From Protopterus annectens (taxonomy: Eukaryota; Chordata; Ceratodontiformes; Protopteridae), in assembly GCF_019279795.1 (NCBI RefSeq), contig NC_056727.1, positions 1,214,180,577 through 1,214,244,576 of the forward strand: a DNA stretch of 64,000 bases, written 5' to 3'. Positions 53,662-62,952 of this stretch are shown piece by piece. The stretch's first letter is position 1. The number at the start of each line of letters is the position of its first letter. The notes beneath the pieces were generated by a model that was not told where the DNA came from, did not search any database, and saw only the letters and a program-made list of their open reading frames with translations. The position numbers were made by a program, and so were the translations under genes.

Positions 53662-55017
53662 TCACTGGAAAACACTCCTGAGCACTGTGGAACCAAATGA
53701 AGCTCGTCCTCTAGATGCCACATCCAATTTGTAGTGAGAAATGAAAGTGTGCGGGGAGGACCACGTAGCAGCACAAATGTCACTAATGGCAAGCTTAGAA
53801 TGGAATGCTATTGAAGTAGCCATAGCTCTTGTAGAATGAGCTTTGACAGAGGTCGTAAGCTCTTTATTAGAAGAAGAATAAGCTCGAGTAATACAGTCCC
53901 TGATCCATTTGGCAATAGTGACCTTTGTGACGGCTTTGCCCAATTTATTGTCCGAAAAGGATACAAACAATTGATCTGTTTTCCTTGTTTGTTTGGTCCT
54001 ATCTAAATAAAAACGCAATTGCCTGTGGACATCTAATGTGTGGAATATGTATTCCGCTTTGTTAGAATACTTCGGAAAGAAGACTGGAAGTTCTAATGAC
54101 TGTTGTAGGCAGAAACTGGAACAAACTTTAGGGACAAAGGATGGATTTGGCCTGAGAGATACTCTATCTTTGTGAAAAACCAAGTATGGAGGTTTTACAG
54201 ACAAAGCTTGAAGCTCTGAAACCCTTCTGGCAGAAGTAATCGCCATCAGAAAGGCAGTTTTCCATGATAGAAATTTTAAATCACATGATGCTGCCGGTTT
54301 GAAGGGGGAGGAAGTTAAGGCACGTAACACCACATGGAGATCCCATGGAGGAGCAGGATGAGAAATCGGAGGTCTTAAAAGCGCAGCACCTTTCAAGAAG
54401 GTCTTAAACAATCTGTTGCTCATTAAAGGTGGGTTTATAGATTCGTGAAAATTGGAAATAGCTGCCAATTGAACCTTGATGGTAGAGACTGAAGAGCCTT
54501 GATTGAAAAGGGAAGTTAGAAATTTCAGTACTTCTGATACGGGAATAGTGATGGGATCCAGACCCCGGAGTTGAGCCCAAATAGCAAATCTCTTCCATTT
54601 GCTAGAATACAATTTCTTTGTAGCAGACTTGTGGGCCGAGGATAAAATGTGTACAACTTCCGGATCCAAGGTATGATTCCTGACTATAGTCGGAAGAGGA
54701 GGAGCCAAGCCGTCAATTTTAAGGTGTGTAGGGACTGGTGGAATAGTCCCGACTGATGAACCAATAGGTCTGGGATCTGATCCAGGAACCATGGACCTTC
54801 CAGTGCATATTTTCGAAGATAGGGGAACCATACCTGACGAGGCCAGTAAGGAGCAACTAAGATCATTTTGCTCCCCAAGAGAGACGCCTTTTGGATCACC
54901 CTGGGAAGGAGAGGAACTGGAGGAAAAGCATATAGCAAGCCAGTGGGCCACAGATGGGCTAGTGCGTCCATAGGGCTCTCCCCCGGAGCCAGGGTGAGGG
55001 AGAAGAACTTTTTGCAC
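53662..55017 (-). CDS. DIRS-5 tyrosine recombinase, intact 451-aa frame
   Basis: Site-specific recombinase expected to integrate the circular DIRS DNA in the nucleus. The core-binding domain is at about residues 105-235 (KLYSSKWKRFAIWAQ; VSTIKVQLAAISNFH). In the catalytic domain, box I has Arg264 or Arg265 in ITSARRVSELQAL. RVSLRPNPSFVPKV and LDVHRQLRFYLDRT follow. Box II is His394-Ser-Thr-Arg397, His423 lies in SPHTFISHY, and the nucleophile is Tyr429. The last residues are RASFGSTVLRSVFQ. Residues before about 100 overlap the methyltransferase region in another frame and may not be translated from the first Met; an internal start near the DGLAPPLPTI segment (residue ~102) fits DIRS-2's Met start. 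Stop at 53662-53664, just upstream of the ICR. Confidence 0.92.
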   Translation of the reverse strand: MQKVLLPHPGSGGEPYGRTSPSVAHWLAICFSSSSSPSQGDPKGVSLGEQNDLSCSLLASSGMVPLSSKICTGRSMVPGSDPRPIGSSVGTIPPVPTHLKIDGLAPPLPTIVRNHTLDPEVVHILSSAHKSATKKLYSSKWKRFAIWAQLRGLDPITIPVSEVLKFLTSLFNQGSSVSTIKVQLAAISNFHESINPPLMSNRLFKTFLKGAALLRPPISHPAPPWDLHVVLRALTSSPFKPAASCDLKFLSWKTAFLMAITSARRVSELQALSVKPPYLVFHKDRVSLRPNPSFVPKVCSSFCLQQSLELPVFFPKYSNKAEYIFHTLDVHRQLRFYLDRTKQTRKTDQLFVSFSDNKLGKAVTKVTIAKWIRDCITRAYSSSNKELTTSVKAHSTRAMATSIAFHSKLAISDICAATWSSPHTFISHYKLDVASRGRASFGSTVLRSVFQ

Positions 55018-56660
55018 TTCGCATTCAGCGGAGTCGCGAAGAGGTCACAACAAGGAACTCCCCATTTGCTGAAAATCTGATTTGCAACCGTAATGTTCAG
55101 AGACCACTCATGTGGAGAGAGGATCGTTCTGCTCAATCTGTCGGCTATCACATTGGACTTGCCCGGGACATGAGTCGCCACTAGAAAACGTTTGGTCGAC
55201 ACTGCCCATTCCCAAACTCTCATGGCCTCTCTGCAAAGGGGGTAGGATCTGGTCCCTCCCTGCTTGTTCAGGTACCAGACAACTGACATGTTGTCGGAGT
55301 GAACGGCAATTACGCCCTGAGGGAGGTAATCGTGAAGGGCTTGTAGGGACAGAAGCACCGCCCTAATTTCTAAGATGTTGATATGAAGTAAGGTCTCCTC
55401 CGAATGCCATTTGCCTTGGACTGACCTGCCCAGGGAATGCCCCCCCCCCACCCCATCTGGGAGGCGTCTGTAGTCAAAGTGGCCACAGGAGGAGGTGAAA
55501 CAAAGGGTCGTCCCTGATCCAGATTGGAGGGCACCAGCCACCAGCGAAGGTCCCGTTTGCAGGTTTCCTGATCCATATGAGGTGACTGAGAGGGAGATCC
55601 TGAAAGGACCACTGAGTTGAAAGAAGCCACTGGAGAATTCTCATGTGCAACCTTGCTAAGGGAACTAGAAGAACCGTGGCGGACATAGAACCCAATAGCT
55701 GCAGGACCATTCTGGCTGGGGCTTTGGATCTGGGAAGTAAGGCTCGAACTTGAGCCTGTATGGTTTGTACCCTTTCTGTAGGTAGATAGACCCGCATTCG
55801 GTTTGAGTCTATCTCTACTCCGATGAATCTTATGCGTTGAGATGGCAGCAACACAGACTTTGGCCAATTGAAGGTGATTCCAAGGGAAGTGCCCAGTGAT
55901 ATTGTGGCTTGTAGGCTCCGCAATAGTAGATGCTTGGAGGTGGCAGTTAGGAGCCAGTCGTCTAGATACGGAAACACCTGGAATCCTAGACTTCTCAGGT
56001 GAGCAGTCATGACCGCCAAACATTTGGTGAACACCCTGGGGGCTGTGGTGAGACCAAAGGGCAGCGCGCAGAACTGAAAATGACTGTCTCCTAGGCTGAA
56101 GCGCAGATGTCTCCTGGACGCTTGATGTACCATGATGTGGTAATAAGCGTCCTTGAGATCTATGGAGCACATCCAAACACCTTTCTCCAGCAGTGGGAGA
56201 ATGGATTGTAGGGTGACCATTCGGAACTTGGACTTTTTTACTGAACGGTTTAGAATGCCGAGATCTAAAATGGGCCTCAAGTCCCCGGTCTTTTTTGGCA
56301 CCAAAAAGAATCTTGAGTAAGTCCCTAATCCGATCTGGTCTGCGGGGACCGGTTGGATGACTCCTTTTTGCAGCAGCTTTGAAACTTCTGAGGCTGCAGT
56401 TTCCCGTTGACTGGGTGGCGGGTCCGGGATTTTTTTGGACTGAGGAGGAGAGTGAGAAAAAGGGATGGCGTAACCTCCGGCGATAATTCGAAGCACCCAT
56501 CGGTCCTGAGTGATACCTTCCCAGGCTTTTAGGTGCCTCGAAAAACGACCCCCGACTGGCTCTGGAGCTGCACAGTCGGGCAATCCCTCAGGGACTGTGA
56601 AAGGCTGAAGAGCCACGAAAGGACTCGCGGTCTCCAGTGTTGCGGGGGCCTCTGCCGCCT
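54684..56660 (-). pseudogene. DIRS-5 RT / RNase H / Dam-like methyltransferase (one frameshift)
   Basis: 56616-55474 (380 aa) holds RT: FFLVPKKTGDLRPILDLGIL, SIDLKDAYYHIMV (motif A), FGLTTAPRVFTKCL, catalytic YLDDWLLTATSK, LQLLGSM. RNase H then starts in a different frame (TTDASQMGWGG near 55480-55450). It continues in 55541-54684 as INILEIRAVLLSLQALHDY, HSDNMSVVWYLNKQGG and ADRLSR. The methyltransferase-like domain follows with CCDLFATPLNAKCKKFFSLT, LWPTGLLYAFPPVP and MILVAPYWPRQVWFPYL. The frame change lies at or near the C run 55441-55449. RT and RNase H make the DNA copy; the methyltransferase role is unknown. Confidence 0.9.
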
Positions 56661-58905
56661 CTGGGACGGCGTCTTCCAGAAGAATTTCCCCCTCCCCTGC
56701 CTCTAGAAGGGGGATCGTCCTGCTGTGAGGGGTAAGACTTCTGAGATCTACGGAACCACATTTTCCCTCCTCTTTAGCCTTGGGGTAAGGCCGAAGGGAG
56801 TGGAAAATCGTGCCTCACGGCAGTCAAAGTCTTACCTTCTTGCTCTTGGCCAGGTCAGTGTGTCCTTTACCTTGGGTCCAAACAAAGAGGACCCATCAAA
56901 GGGGGCGTCGGCAAAGGAAGACTTAAAGGCCTCCGCAAAATGACACAGGCGGAGCCAGGCTTGCCTCCGTAGAGCAATGCCTGTACCGCCGCTCTACTCG
57001 CCCCTTCGGCCGCATAAGAAATGAGCCTCATGGACAAGTTTGATATGGACGACAGCGTAGCCAGCTGAGAGCCAACCGTCTGGGCCAGCTGCTCAGGCAG
57101 GTTACCCAAGAGGGTATCTGAAAGTTCTTTAATCAGATCCCTCTGAAATCTGGTAAAGTCGTGAGATAGTTCAGGGACCTTAAAGTAAAGGCCGCTGAAC
57201 TTAGGGTGCGCTTACCGTACCGATCCATGCTCCTAGACTCCTTATTAGGAGGATGGACGGACGTCGAAGCCTCTGCTACATCTTGCTGGGTAGCAGATGC
57301 CACCACCAAGGCATCTACAGCCACACCTTTCGTCAAAAACTCCTTTTCCGGGGGTGCTGACAGGAACTTATTTGGACGAGCAGGCACCGGTTCCACAGAG
57401 TCTGGGTGTTCCCACGCCCTTCGACAGATCAAATCTAGGAGCTCGTCGAAGGGTGGAGACACCCAGGAGGCGGAGGGCTGAGCCCCGAAGACCTTAAGGA
57501 ACACCGACTCATCAGCAAAAGGGGGTATGGATTGCCAGCCGCCTCACTGTTTAAGGGCTTCCAGGATGTCTGCAAAGGAGACATCATCTGACGACAACTT
57601 AGGGGACCCCTCTGCATCATCAAGATCAGTGTCTGATGTGAGAGACTCATCGGGGGAGTCAACGTGCTTCCTCTTGCACGATCTTTTCCTGGGGGGTTCC
57701 TCCGAAGAAGCTTCAGAGGGACCTCCAGGAGGGGGGGAACCCCCAGTGGGGGTAACCTCAGGCCCCGGGGCTCCGCTGTCTAAGGACAGGGGGACTGCCA
57801 AAGACCCAGTCTCAGTATGCAGGGAAGGAGCTGGGGAGACCGTGGAGGTAGCCAAAGAAGATTTGGCTAACGCACTCCTCATGGCCCTGAAGGCGGGACC
57901 ACCAGAATCCTGGGAAGGTCCCACCTCCGTGGCCACAACGGTAGACGGTACCCCCGCAGCCGACGCACCGAGAGGAAGGCTTGGGACCGAAAACATCAGT
58001 CCCGAAGCGTCCCCCCTGGGGCCGACAGAGGAAGTCCGTGTACCGAACTCCGACTCGAGAGCTGGAGTTGGAGTAAGGGTCGGGCCCGACCCGAAAACCT
58101 CCATCGGCACCGGCTCCAACGGTGCCGAGGCTGTTGGAGGAGGAACCATAATAACAGGGTGGACCATCGGCTCCGAAGCCGAATGGGCTGGATCCGAAAC
58201 TAACTTTTGAAACACCAGAGACTGGAAAAGTCTTAGGAGCACCCTGTCGATGTCTGAATCAGACATCTTGGAGGATCTAGATGACACCGATCGGGTCCGA
58301 ACCGACTTCTCCATCGGTTCCATAGGACTAGGGGACCGGCTCCGAATGGATTCGATTACTATCGGTTCCGAGGGAGATCTCAAAACAATTTCCCTTGGTG
58401 CCGATGAGGACTTCGGCACCAAAGGGGAAGAGTCTGAGCCGGCAACCCTCATCGGCTCCAAAATCAGTGGAGCCGATGAAGGTGACCCGCCTCTCGATGC
58501 CCCAGTCCTCGGCTCTGAAACCAGAGGGGTCGAGACTGGAGGCATCGAGGCAGACCGTTCCTCCCCCGGCTCCGAAGTCCGTGGAGCCGATGGAGAAGCC
58601 TGCCTAGGTTTTTTGGCAGTCGGTTCCAACAGACTGGTCGGAGCCGACGCTTTTTTCTTCTTGGTAGGATAGGAAGAGGAAGCTAAGGCCTCCTCGAAGG
58701 AGGGTTTACTCAGCCCTTTTAATATTAATTTATTGTTCCTCTCTTGGAGGACTCTAAAAGAAAAGGTGTGACACACGCTACAGGACTCCTGTAGGTGCTT
58801 GGCGCCTAAACAATAAACGCATGAGGAGTGGTCGTCAGTTATCGACATTTTGTAACCACACCTCGCGCACTTTTTAAACCCAGAGGGTCTACGTTCCTTA
58901 GACAT
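56570..58905 (-). pseudogene. DIRS-5 gag-like ORF1 (453 aa open, then one stop and a frameshift)
   Basis: Starts at MSKERRPSGFKKCARCGYKM. Zinc-binding pattern Cys13, Cys16, His26, Cys29, Cys32, His37. Lys/Ser-rich residues follow, then ~200 residues of degenerate SEP/SAP repeats, an RTRSVSSRSSKMSDSDIDRV block (RS-like), and an acidic SLTSDTDLDDAEGSPK (~420-435). The frame stops at residue 454 where DIRS-2 has Arg (LKQRGDW), so CGA to TGA. The same frame then continues 57504-57133 (FLKVFGAQPSASWVSPPFD, YGKRTLSSAAFTLRSLNY). After a frameshift near 57120 it carries RLISYAAEGASRAA, SSLFGPKVKDTL-type and an RG-rich end. Role inferred as structural or nucleic-acid-binding. Confidence 0.8.
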
Positions 58906-59319
58906 GCTGACTGACAGTTCACTAAAAAAACAAGCTAAAGTAGCTGTTTAGTGAAAAATTTTACCACAAGGAAAACTGAAAACCAAGTTCTCTTTTTTAC
59001 ACAAGACAATACACAATGTCAGAATAAAACACAATATCAGGACAAAAATCACTGAAAAGGAGGGTCAAGACCCTCTAACTTAAGCAGGTACTTGACCTCC
59101 TATAAAAAATAAAAGACGCTAGATAAGAATAGGGGAAGGCCCCTCTAACTTAAACGGGAAACCTTACCTTAACCCAAAACACAATTTCTCTCAACAGAAG
59201 TTATCAAAAACCACTCGTACAACAACAATAGCTGTTAAAACAGCTTTTGGGGGTAAAAATAGCAAAAGTCCTGACAGGAAACTTTGAAGAAAACAGTACT
59301 TAGCTCAGCCAAGTTTGAG
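58906..59319. other. DIRS-5 5' leader between right terminal repeat and gag
   Basis: AT-rich non-coding sequence with repeated CCTCTAACTTAAG/ACGGG words (59061-59081, 59134-59154 and relatives). Similar CCTCTAACTT or CCTCCAACTGG words occur in the DIRS-3 leader (42240-42285). This probably serves as the 5' untranslated leader. Confidence 0.55.
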
Positions 59320-59505
59320 ACCACGTCCTAGCTTGTAAGCAGCAAACGAGATCTGGGGGATTAGTGGTGGTGCATCCTGGGATAAGAAATAGCTCAGCCA
59401 ATAAGAGGCTTCGCTCTATAGCATAGCGTGCAGAGTTGGAGCCGAGGGATCGGCTCCGAGCCCATCAGTACTGAATGTAGGCGAGATAGGATCACATAAT
59501 ATCTT
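59320..59505 (-). repeat. DIRS-5 right inverted terminal repeat
   Basis: Complement of the left repeat, with only a few substitutions over ~150 bp. It carries GGAGCCGA and GGCTCCGA (59452-59459). It ends GGATCACATAATATCTTA. Confidence 0.92.
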
Positions 59506-59506
59506 A

Positions 59507-59990
59507 GAGTTATAAACTGATCTAGATTGCTGAGGTCCAGAATGGATCTCAGGTCCCCCATTTTCTTTGGCACTAAAAAGAAGCTTGAGTAAGTACTGAA
59601 TCCTCTCTTGTCTTCTGGGAACTCTTGGATGGCTTTTTTGTCTAGCAGCATTTGAACGTCTAAGGCTACTAATTCCCGCTGACTGGGTGGAACAGCGGGG
59701 AGATTTTTCCATTTGGATGGTGAGATTTGCAAAAAGGGAATGAAATATCCTCTGGATATAATATTTTGCACCAGAGTCACTTTTGTGATTGATGCCCAGG
59801 CTTCCAGGTGCAGATTCTGTCTACTGCTTAAAGCCCGATAATTGAAACCAGTACAGACCTGGCAAGGGGTTTCAAGATGGGCTGCTCCTAACCCACATAT
59901 GCACCCCTTGTGGGCATTGGAGTTTGGTATCTTTTGCCCACAGGAAGCACATTTTTTGAAGAGTAGTCAGGCAATCCTTTAGGAGTGCTG
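59507..59990 (-). pseudogene. DIRS-4 RT N-terminal part
   Basis: The open frame 59780-59394 (minus) reads TLVQNIISRGYFIPFLQISP, VPPSQRELVALDVQMLLDKK, STYSSFFLVPKKMGD and LRSILDLSNLDQFI. From about 59507 it is non-homologous because it runs into the DIRS-5 terminal repeat. Joined in concept to 53217, it restores the conserved RT block order. It is interrupted only by the insertion in this part. Confidence 0.88.
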
Positions 59991-60437
59991 AAAGGGTTTA
60001 TCCGAAAGAGAATCCTGAAACTCTAGGTTTTGCTGTCCTCCTCTGCCTTGAGGGTGGCGTCTTCCATTGGAACTTCCCCCTATTGAGTCTTGAAAAGGAC
60101 CTTGCCGACTTTCAGAACAACATCTTTTTACCTTCACGCTGATTCCTGGAGAATGATCTCTGCAGGATAGAAAAACATATTCCCATGGCAGACAAGGTCT
60201 TTCCATCTTGCTCACTATGGGAGAGCATTTCTTTTACTGTAGGAACAAACAAGGAATATCCATCAAAGGGTGCACTAATGAAAGAAAAAAAAGGGCTCCT
60301 CAAAGTCACATAAGCACATCCAGGCATGTCTCCTGATGTTATGCTAGAACCCGCCACCTGACAGGAACCTTCTGCTGCAAGAGAGATTAATCTCATGGAT
60401 GCACAGAAATCGACTGAAGGGTGGCCATCTGAGAAGA
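59979..60437 (-). pseudogene. DIRS-4 gag-like ORF1, C-terminal part
   Basis: Minus-strand frames read MRLISLAAEGSCQVAGSSIT, FISAPFDGYSLFVPTVKEML, SHSEQDGKTLSAMGICFS and then GGSSNGRRHPQGRGGQQN (RG-rich tail), matching the C-terminal half of the other DIRS gag proteins. Upstream sequence is replaced by DIRS-6 at 60438. Confidence 0.82.
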
Positions 60438-60680
60438 AAAAGTACAGTTGTGTAGACTTACCATAAATGTAGATGTTGGAGTGTATTCACTGTTGTAGCC
60501 ATCACACTTGGGTTATCTTCCAGCAGGTAGCCCTCAGTCGGCCCGAATACCAGAGTCTTGGGATTTCTGCGTCAGATGCTATTGCCTCTTCCATGATGTC
60601 AGGTCGTCAGGGGTATAAAAACATGCAGCCAACACCATTACATCAGTTTTTCTTGCCCCAGATGTCATGAGCCCCAAAAT
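60438..60680 (+). repeat. DIRS-6 left inverted terminal repeat with TATA-like site
   Basis: Its outer part is complemented in the ICR. It shares the words CTCAGTCGGCCCGAATACC and CTTGCCCCAGATGTCA with the DIRS-7 left repeat. GGGGTATAAAAACATGC at about 60610-60626 (TATAAAAA 60614-60621) looks like a TATA box pointing into the element. Because the repeat is inverted, the copy at the other end would point toward the coding strand. Confidence 0.8.
60614..60621 (+). promoter_or_regulatory. TATA-like box in DIRS-6 terminal repeat
   Basis: TATAAAAA in a locally GC-richer context. A good match to a eukaryotic TATA box. The same position in the DIRS-7 repeat reads GGGTACAAAAGC (about 62619), so it is one base changed there. 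Function not shown. Confidence 0.45.
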
Positions 60681-60814
60681 AGGAAGCAATTACATGGTGT
60701 GGATTACCTTCAGTAAAAAGTAAATACCATAGCCATAAGATATGGCCAAAAAGAGGATAGGTAGAAAGCAAAGAAAAGTCAGGGGGCTGGAGGGAGGGTA
60801 ACCAGGACTGCAAC

Positions 60815-60925
60815 AATGAATACACTTGAACATCTACATTTATGGTAAGTGTACACAACTGTACTATGTTCTTCATGTTTCACTGCTGCAGTCATCAAAC
60901 TTGGGTTGATTCCCAAAGCTGAGGA
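60815..60925. repeat. DIRS-6 internal complementary region
   Basis: AATGAATACACTTGAACATC to GTGTACACAACTGTACT complements the left end. ATGTTCTTCATGTTTCACTG onward should complement the right end, outside the window. Confidence 0.85.
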
Positions 60926-60958
60926 AGGGTGGAGGCAGACAAGAAGTATTAGGGCTTG

Positions 60959-62300
60959 CTAGCAGGCCTTGTTAAGACTGCTGTGGCAAATCCAGCTCTG
61001 GATTTAGAAAAGACAAGTAAGTGGTAAAGGTTGGTGAAGGTGTGTACAGAACTCCAGGCTGCAGCTTCCAGGATGTCCCTGGTAGGGACTCCCCTGAAAA
61101 AATGCTGTAGAGGTTGAGGCAGCCCTAGTGGAATGAGTTCTGATCCCTTACGAGGTAGGTGTCCATGGTGTTTGTAGCAGAAATGGATGCAGTGTGTTAT
61201 CCATTTGGAAACTGTTTGCTTTGAAATGGCCTTGCCCTCTGCCCCTGTAGCAAAGCTGACTAGCAGCTGGTCAGATTTTCTGATAGACCTAGTCCTGTCA
61301 AGGTAGACTTGAGTTGTTTGTGCACGCCCAAGGAGTGAAGGATCCTTTCCCCTTTATTCTGAGAATTAGGGAAAAAAGGCTGGTAAACGGGTGGATTGGT
61401 TTAAAGCCACACTTGATACCACCTTGGGCATAAATGATGGGTTAAGTCCAGAGGGAAACCCTGTCAGCATGGAAAATAATGAAGGGTTCCACAGCCATTA
61501 GAGCCTGTAATTCAGACACACTTCTTGCTGAAGTGATGGCTAGAAGTAAGGCTGTTTTCAAAGAGAGGAATTTTAACTCTGCTGTAGCAGCAGGCTCAAA
61601 AGGGGGAAGTGTGAGCTTCTCTAGTACAAAGTTAAGGTCCCAGGTAGGGGTGGGAACTCTCCTAGGGGGTCTTAAATTATCATCTCATCTCAGGAACTAT
61701 TTGTATAGAGGGTGAGAAAAGAGAGGTGGGCTCAGTAATGTAATGAGCTGAGATGGCAGAGGCATGAATCTTAATTGATGAGAAGGATAGGCCTTTGTGG
61801 AGCAGCTCTGCTAGGTAATCTAGGATTTGAGGTAAGGTGGGCACGGCGGCTGTGTCCTTTCCTTGAGACTGGCTCCAAGAACAGCATCTTTTCCACTTTC
61901 CTGAATAGGATTTCCTAGTACTATGCCTTCTGGCCTCAAGGATGACATCCAGCACCTGTTTGCTGAGGGTTGCTGGTGGTGCATTCAGGGAATAAGCCAG
62001 GCTGCAGGGTTCAAGGTTTGCAGCTGAGGATGCAAAATCTTCTCCTCCTGCTCGGACAGCAGGGAGGGGGTCTGATGCAGGTGCCGGGGTGGCACTGCTG
62101 GCAGACTGTGTAGGAGTGGGTACCAGTGCTGGCGTGGCCAGTCTGGTGCAATAAGGACTGTCCTTGGTCTGTCCTGACTGATACTGAGTAGTACTCTTGA
62201 AAGGAGGGGCAGAGGGGGCAAGGCATAAATGGAGAGATTTTCCCATGTAAAGCACAGGGCATCCACTTTCCATGCTTGGCTGTGGGGATTTCTGGTGCAA
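60959..62300 (-). pseudogene. DIRS-6 tyrosine recombinase (broken)
   Basis: The 206-aa frame 62300-61680 contains the N-terminal region and core-binding ARRHSTRKSYSGKWKRCCSW and HKGLSFSSIKIHASAISAHY. A break near 61690 precedes the catalytic domain in other frames, with TSARSVSELQALMA (about 61540-61500), HSTRAA (about 61145-61125) and NLYHLLVFSKSRAGFATAVL (about 61030-60985) holding the Tyr. It ends near 60959. Same subfamily as DIRS-7. Confidence 0.8.
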
Positions 62301-62466
62301 AAGTTTCTCAAATTATGGTTTTGGGGGGAGGCAAAGAGGTCCACCTCCGGTGTCCCCCACCTGTGGATTAGAAGTTTGAATGAGTTGGGTTTCAGTTTCC
62401 ATTTGTGTGGGTCCAGTAGCTTTTTGCTTAAGTCGTCTGCCAGTGAATTTTGTTTGCCTGGCAGAA
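61985..62466 (-). pseudogene. DIRS-6 RNase H end and methyltransferase-like domain (partial)
   Basis: 62466-62350 (minus) reads LPGKQNSLADDLSKKLLDPH, the RNase H C-terminal block, then MDLFASPQNHNLRNFCTRNP (62344 on), ENLSIYALPPLPLL and TVLIAPDWPRQHWYPLL. The domain lacks the NAKC-type word of DIRS-1/3/5 (QNHNLR instead). It has YALPP where others have YAFPP. Upstream coding sequence is displaced by DIRS-7. Confidence 0.8.
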
Positions 62467-62700
62467 AAGTACAGTTTTGTACCTACCATAAATGTAGATG
62501 TTCGAAGATCCACATTGCTGCAGTCCTTACATATGGGTAGTCCGCTGTCCTCGGTCGGCCCGAATACCAAAGTATTAGGCTGACGTCGGTCAAGGCGCTT
62601 AAAACTGACATCAGGACGTCAGGGTACAAAAGCGCATGACCGACGTCATTTCCTCAGTCTTTTCTTGCCCCAGATGTCAGAAGGCCCTAACAAGACAGGC
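62467..62700 (+). repeat. DIRS-7 left inverted terminal repeat
   Basis: Begins AAGTACAGTTTTGTACCTAC. Contains CTCGGTCGGCCCGAATACC and three ACGTCGGT/GACGTCAT-type words (62580-62650). The outer part is complemented in the ICR. The right copy is outside the window. Confidence 0.82.
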
Positions 62701-62810
62701 CAAAGCCAAAAACCAGCAAAACCCAACCAACCACCCGTGCACTAACCATATTTACAATATGTACAACACAAACCACACCACCACCTTCAACAACAGAGGG
62801 AAGGAGGGAG

Positions 62811-62925
62811 GTAATTGGACTGCAGCAATGTGGATCTTCGAATATCTACATTTATGGTAGGTACAAAACTGTACTATGTTCTTCATCTCACATTGCTGCA
62901 GTCCTTACACATGGGTAGAATCCCA
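62811..62925. repeat. DIRS-7 internal complementary region
   Basis: TGGACTGCAGCAATGTGGAT to GTAGGTACAAAACTGTACT complements the left end. ATGTTCTTCATCTCACATTG onward should complement the right end outside the window. Confidence 0.88.
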
Positions 62926-62952
62926 AAGCAGAGGTAAGGGAGGATGGCAAAA

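Larger units (their letters stand above)
53218..59506 (-). mobile_element. DIRS-5: youngest, best-preserved DIRS copy, nested in DIRS-4
   Basis: About 6.3 kb, complete, inserted in the RT gene of DIRS-4. Inverted repeats (53221-53400, 59320-59505) differ at only a few positions. The ICR is at 53531-53630. The recombinase is an uninterrupted 451-aa frame, gag has one early nonsense codon (CGA-like Arg to TGA at about 57544) and a later frameshift, and RT is open for 380 aa before a frameshift at a C run. No target-site duplication. It is the best model in this window for the family's proteins. Confidence 0.94.
59507..60437 (-). mobile_element. DIRS-4, middle part between DIRS-5 and DIRS-6
   Basis: Continues DIRS-4 exactly where 53217 stopped. 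RT sequence resumes with ILDLSNLDQFIT (minus strand, ending at the junction near 59507) and runs upstream through FFLVPKKMGDLRSILDLS into the gag C-terminus. It is cut again at about 60437 by DIRS-6. The rest of DIRS-4 gag and its right terminal repeat should lie right of the window. Confidence 0.9.
60438..62466 (-). mobile_element. DIRS-6, left part, nested in DIRS-4 and interrupted by DIRS-7
   Basis: Left terminal repeat (60438-60680), ICR (60815-60925), recombinase and the start of the methyltransferase region, then broken at 62466. It is a different subfamily from DIRS-1 to -5: the terminal sequence is AGTACAGTTGTGTAGACTTA with a LPP instead of FPP in the methyltransferase. The remainder should reappear beyond DIRS-7, right of the window. 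Confidence 0.88.

Noticed and set aside
57527-58210. 227-aa plus-strand open frame
   Set aside because: Shadow of DIRS-5 gag on the opposite strand; contains only complementary low-complexity sequence.
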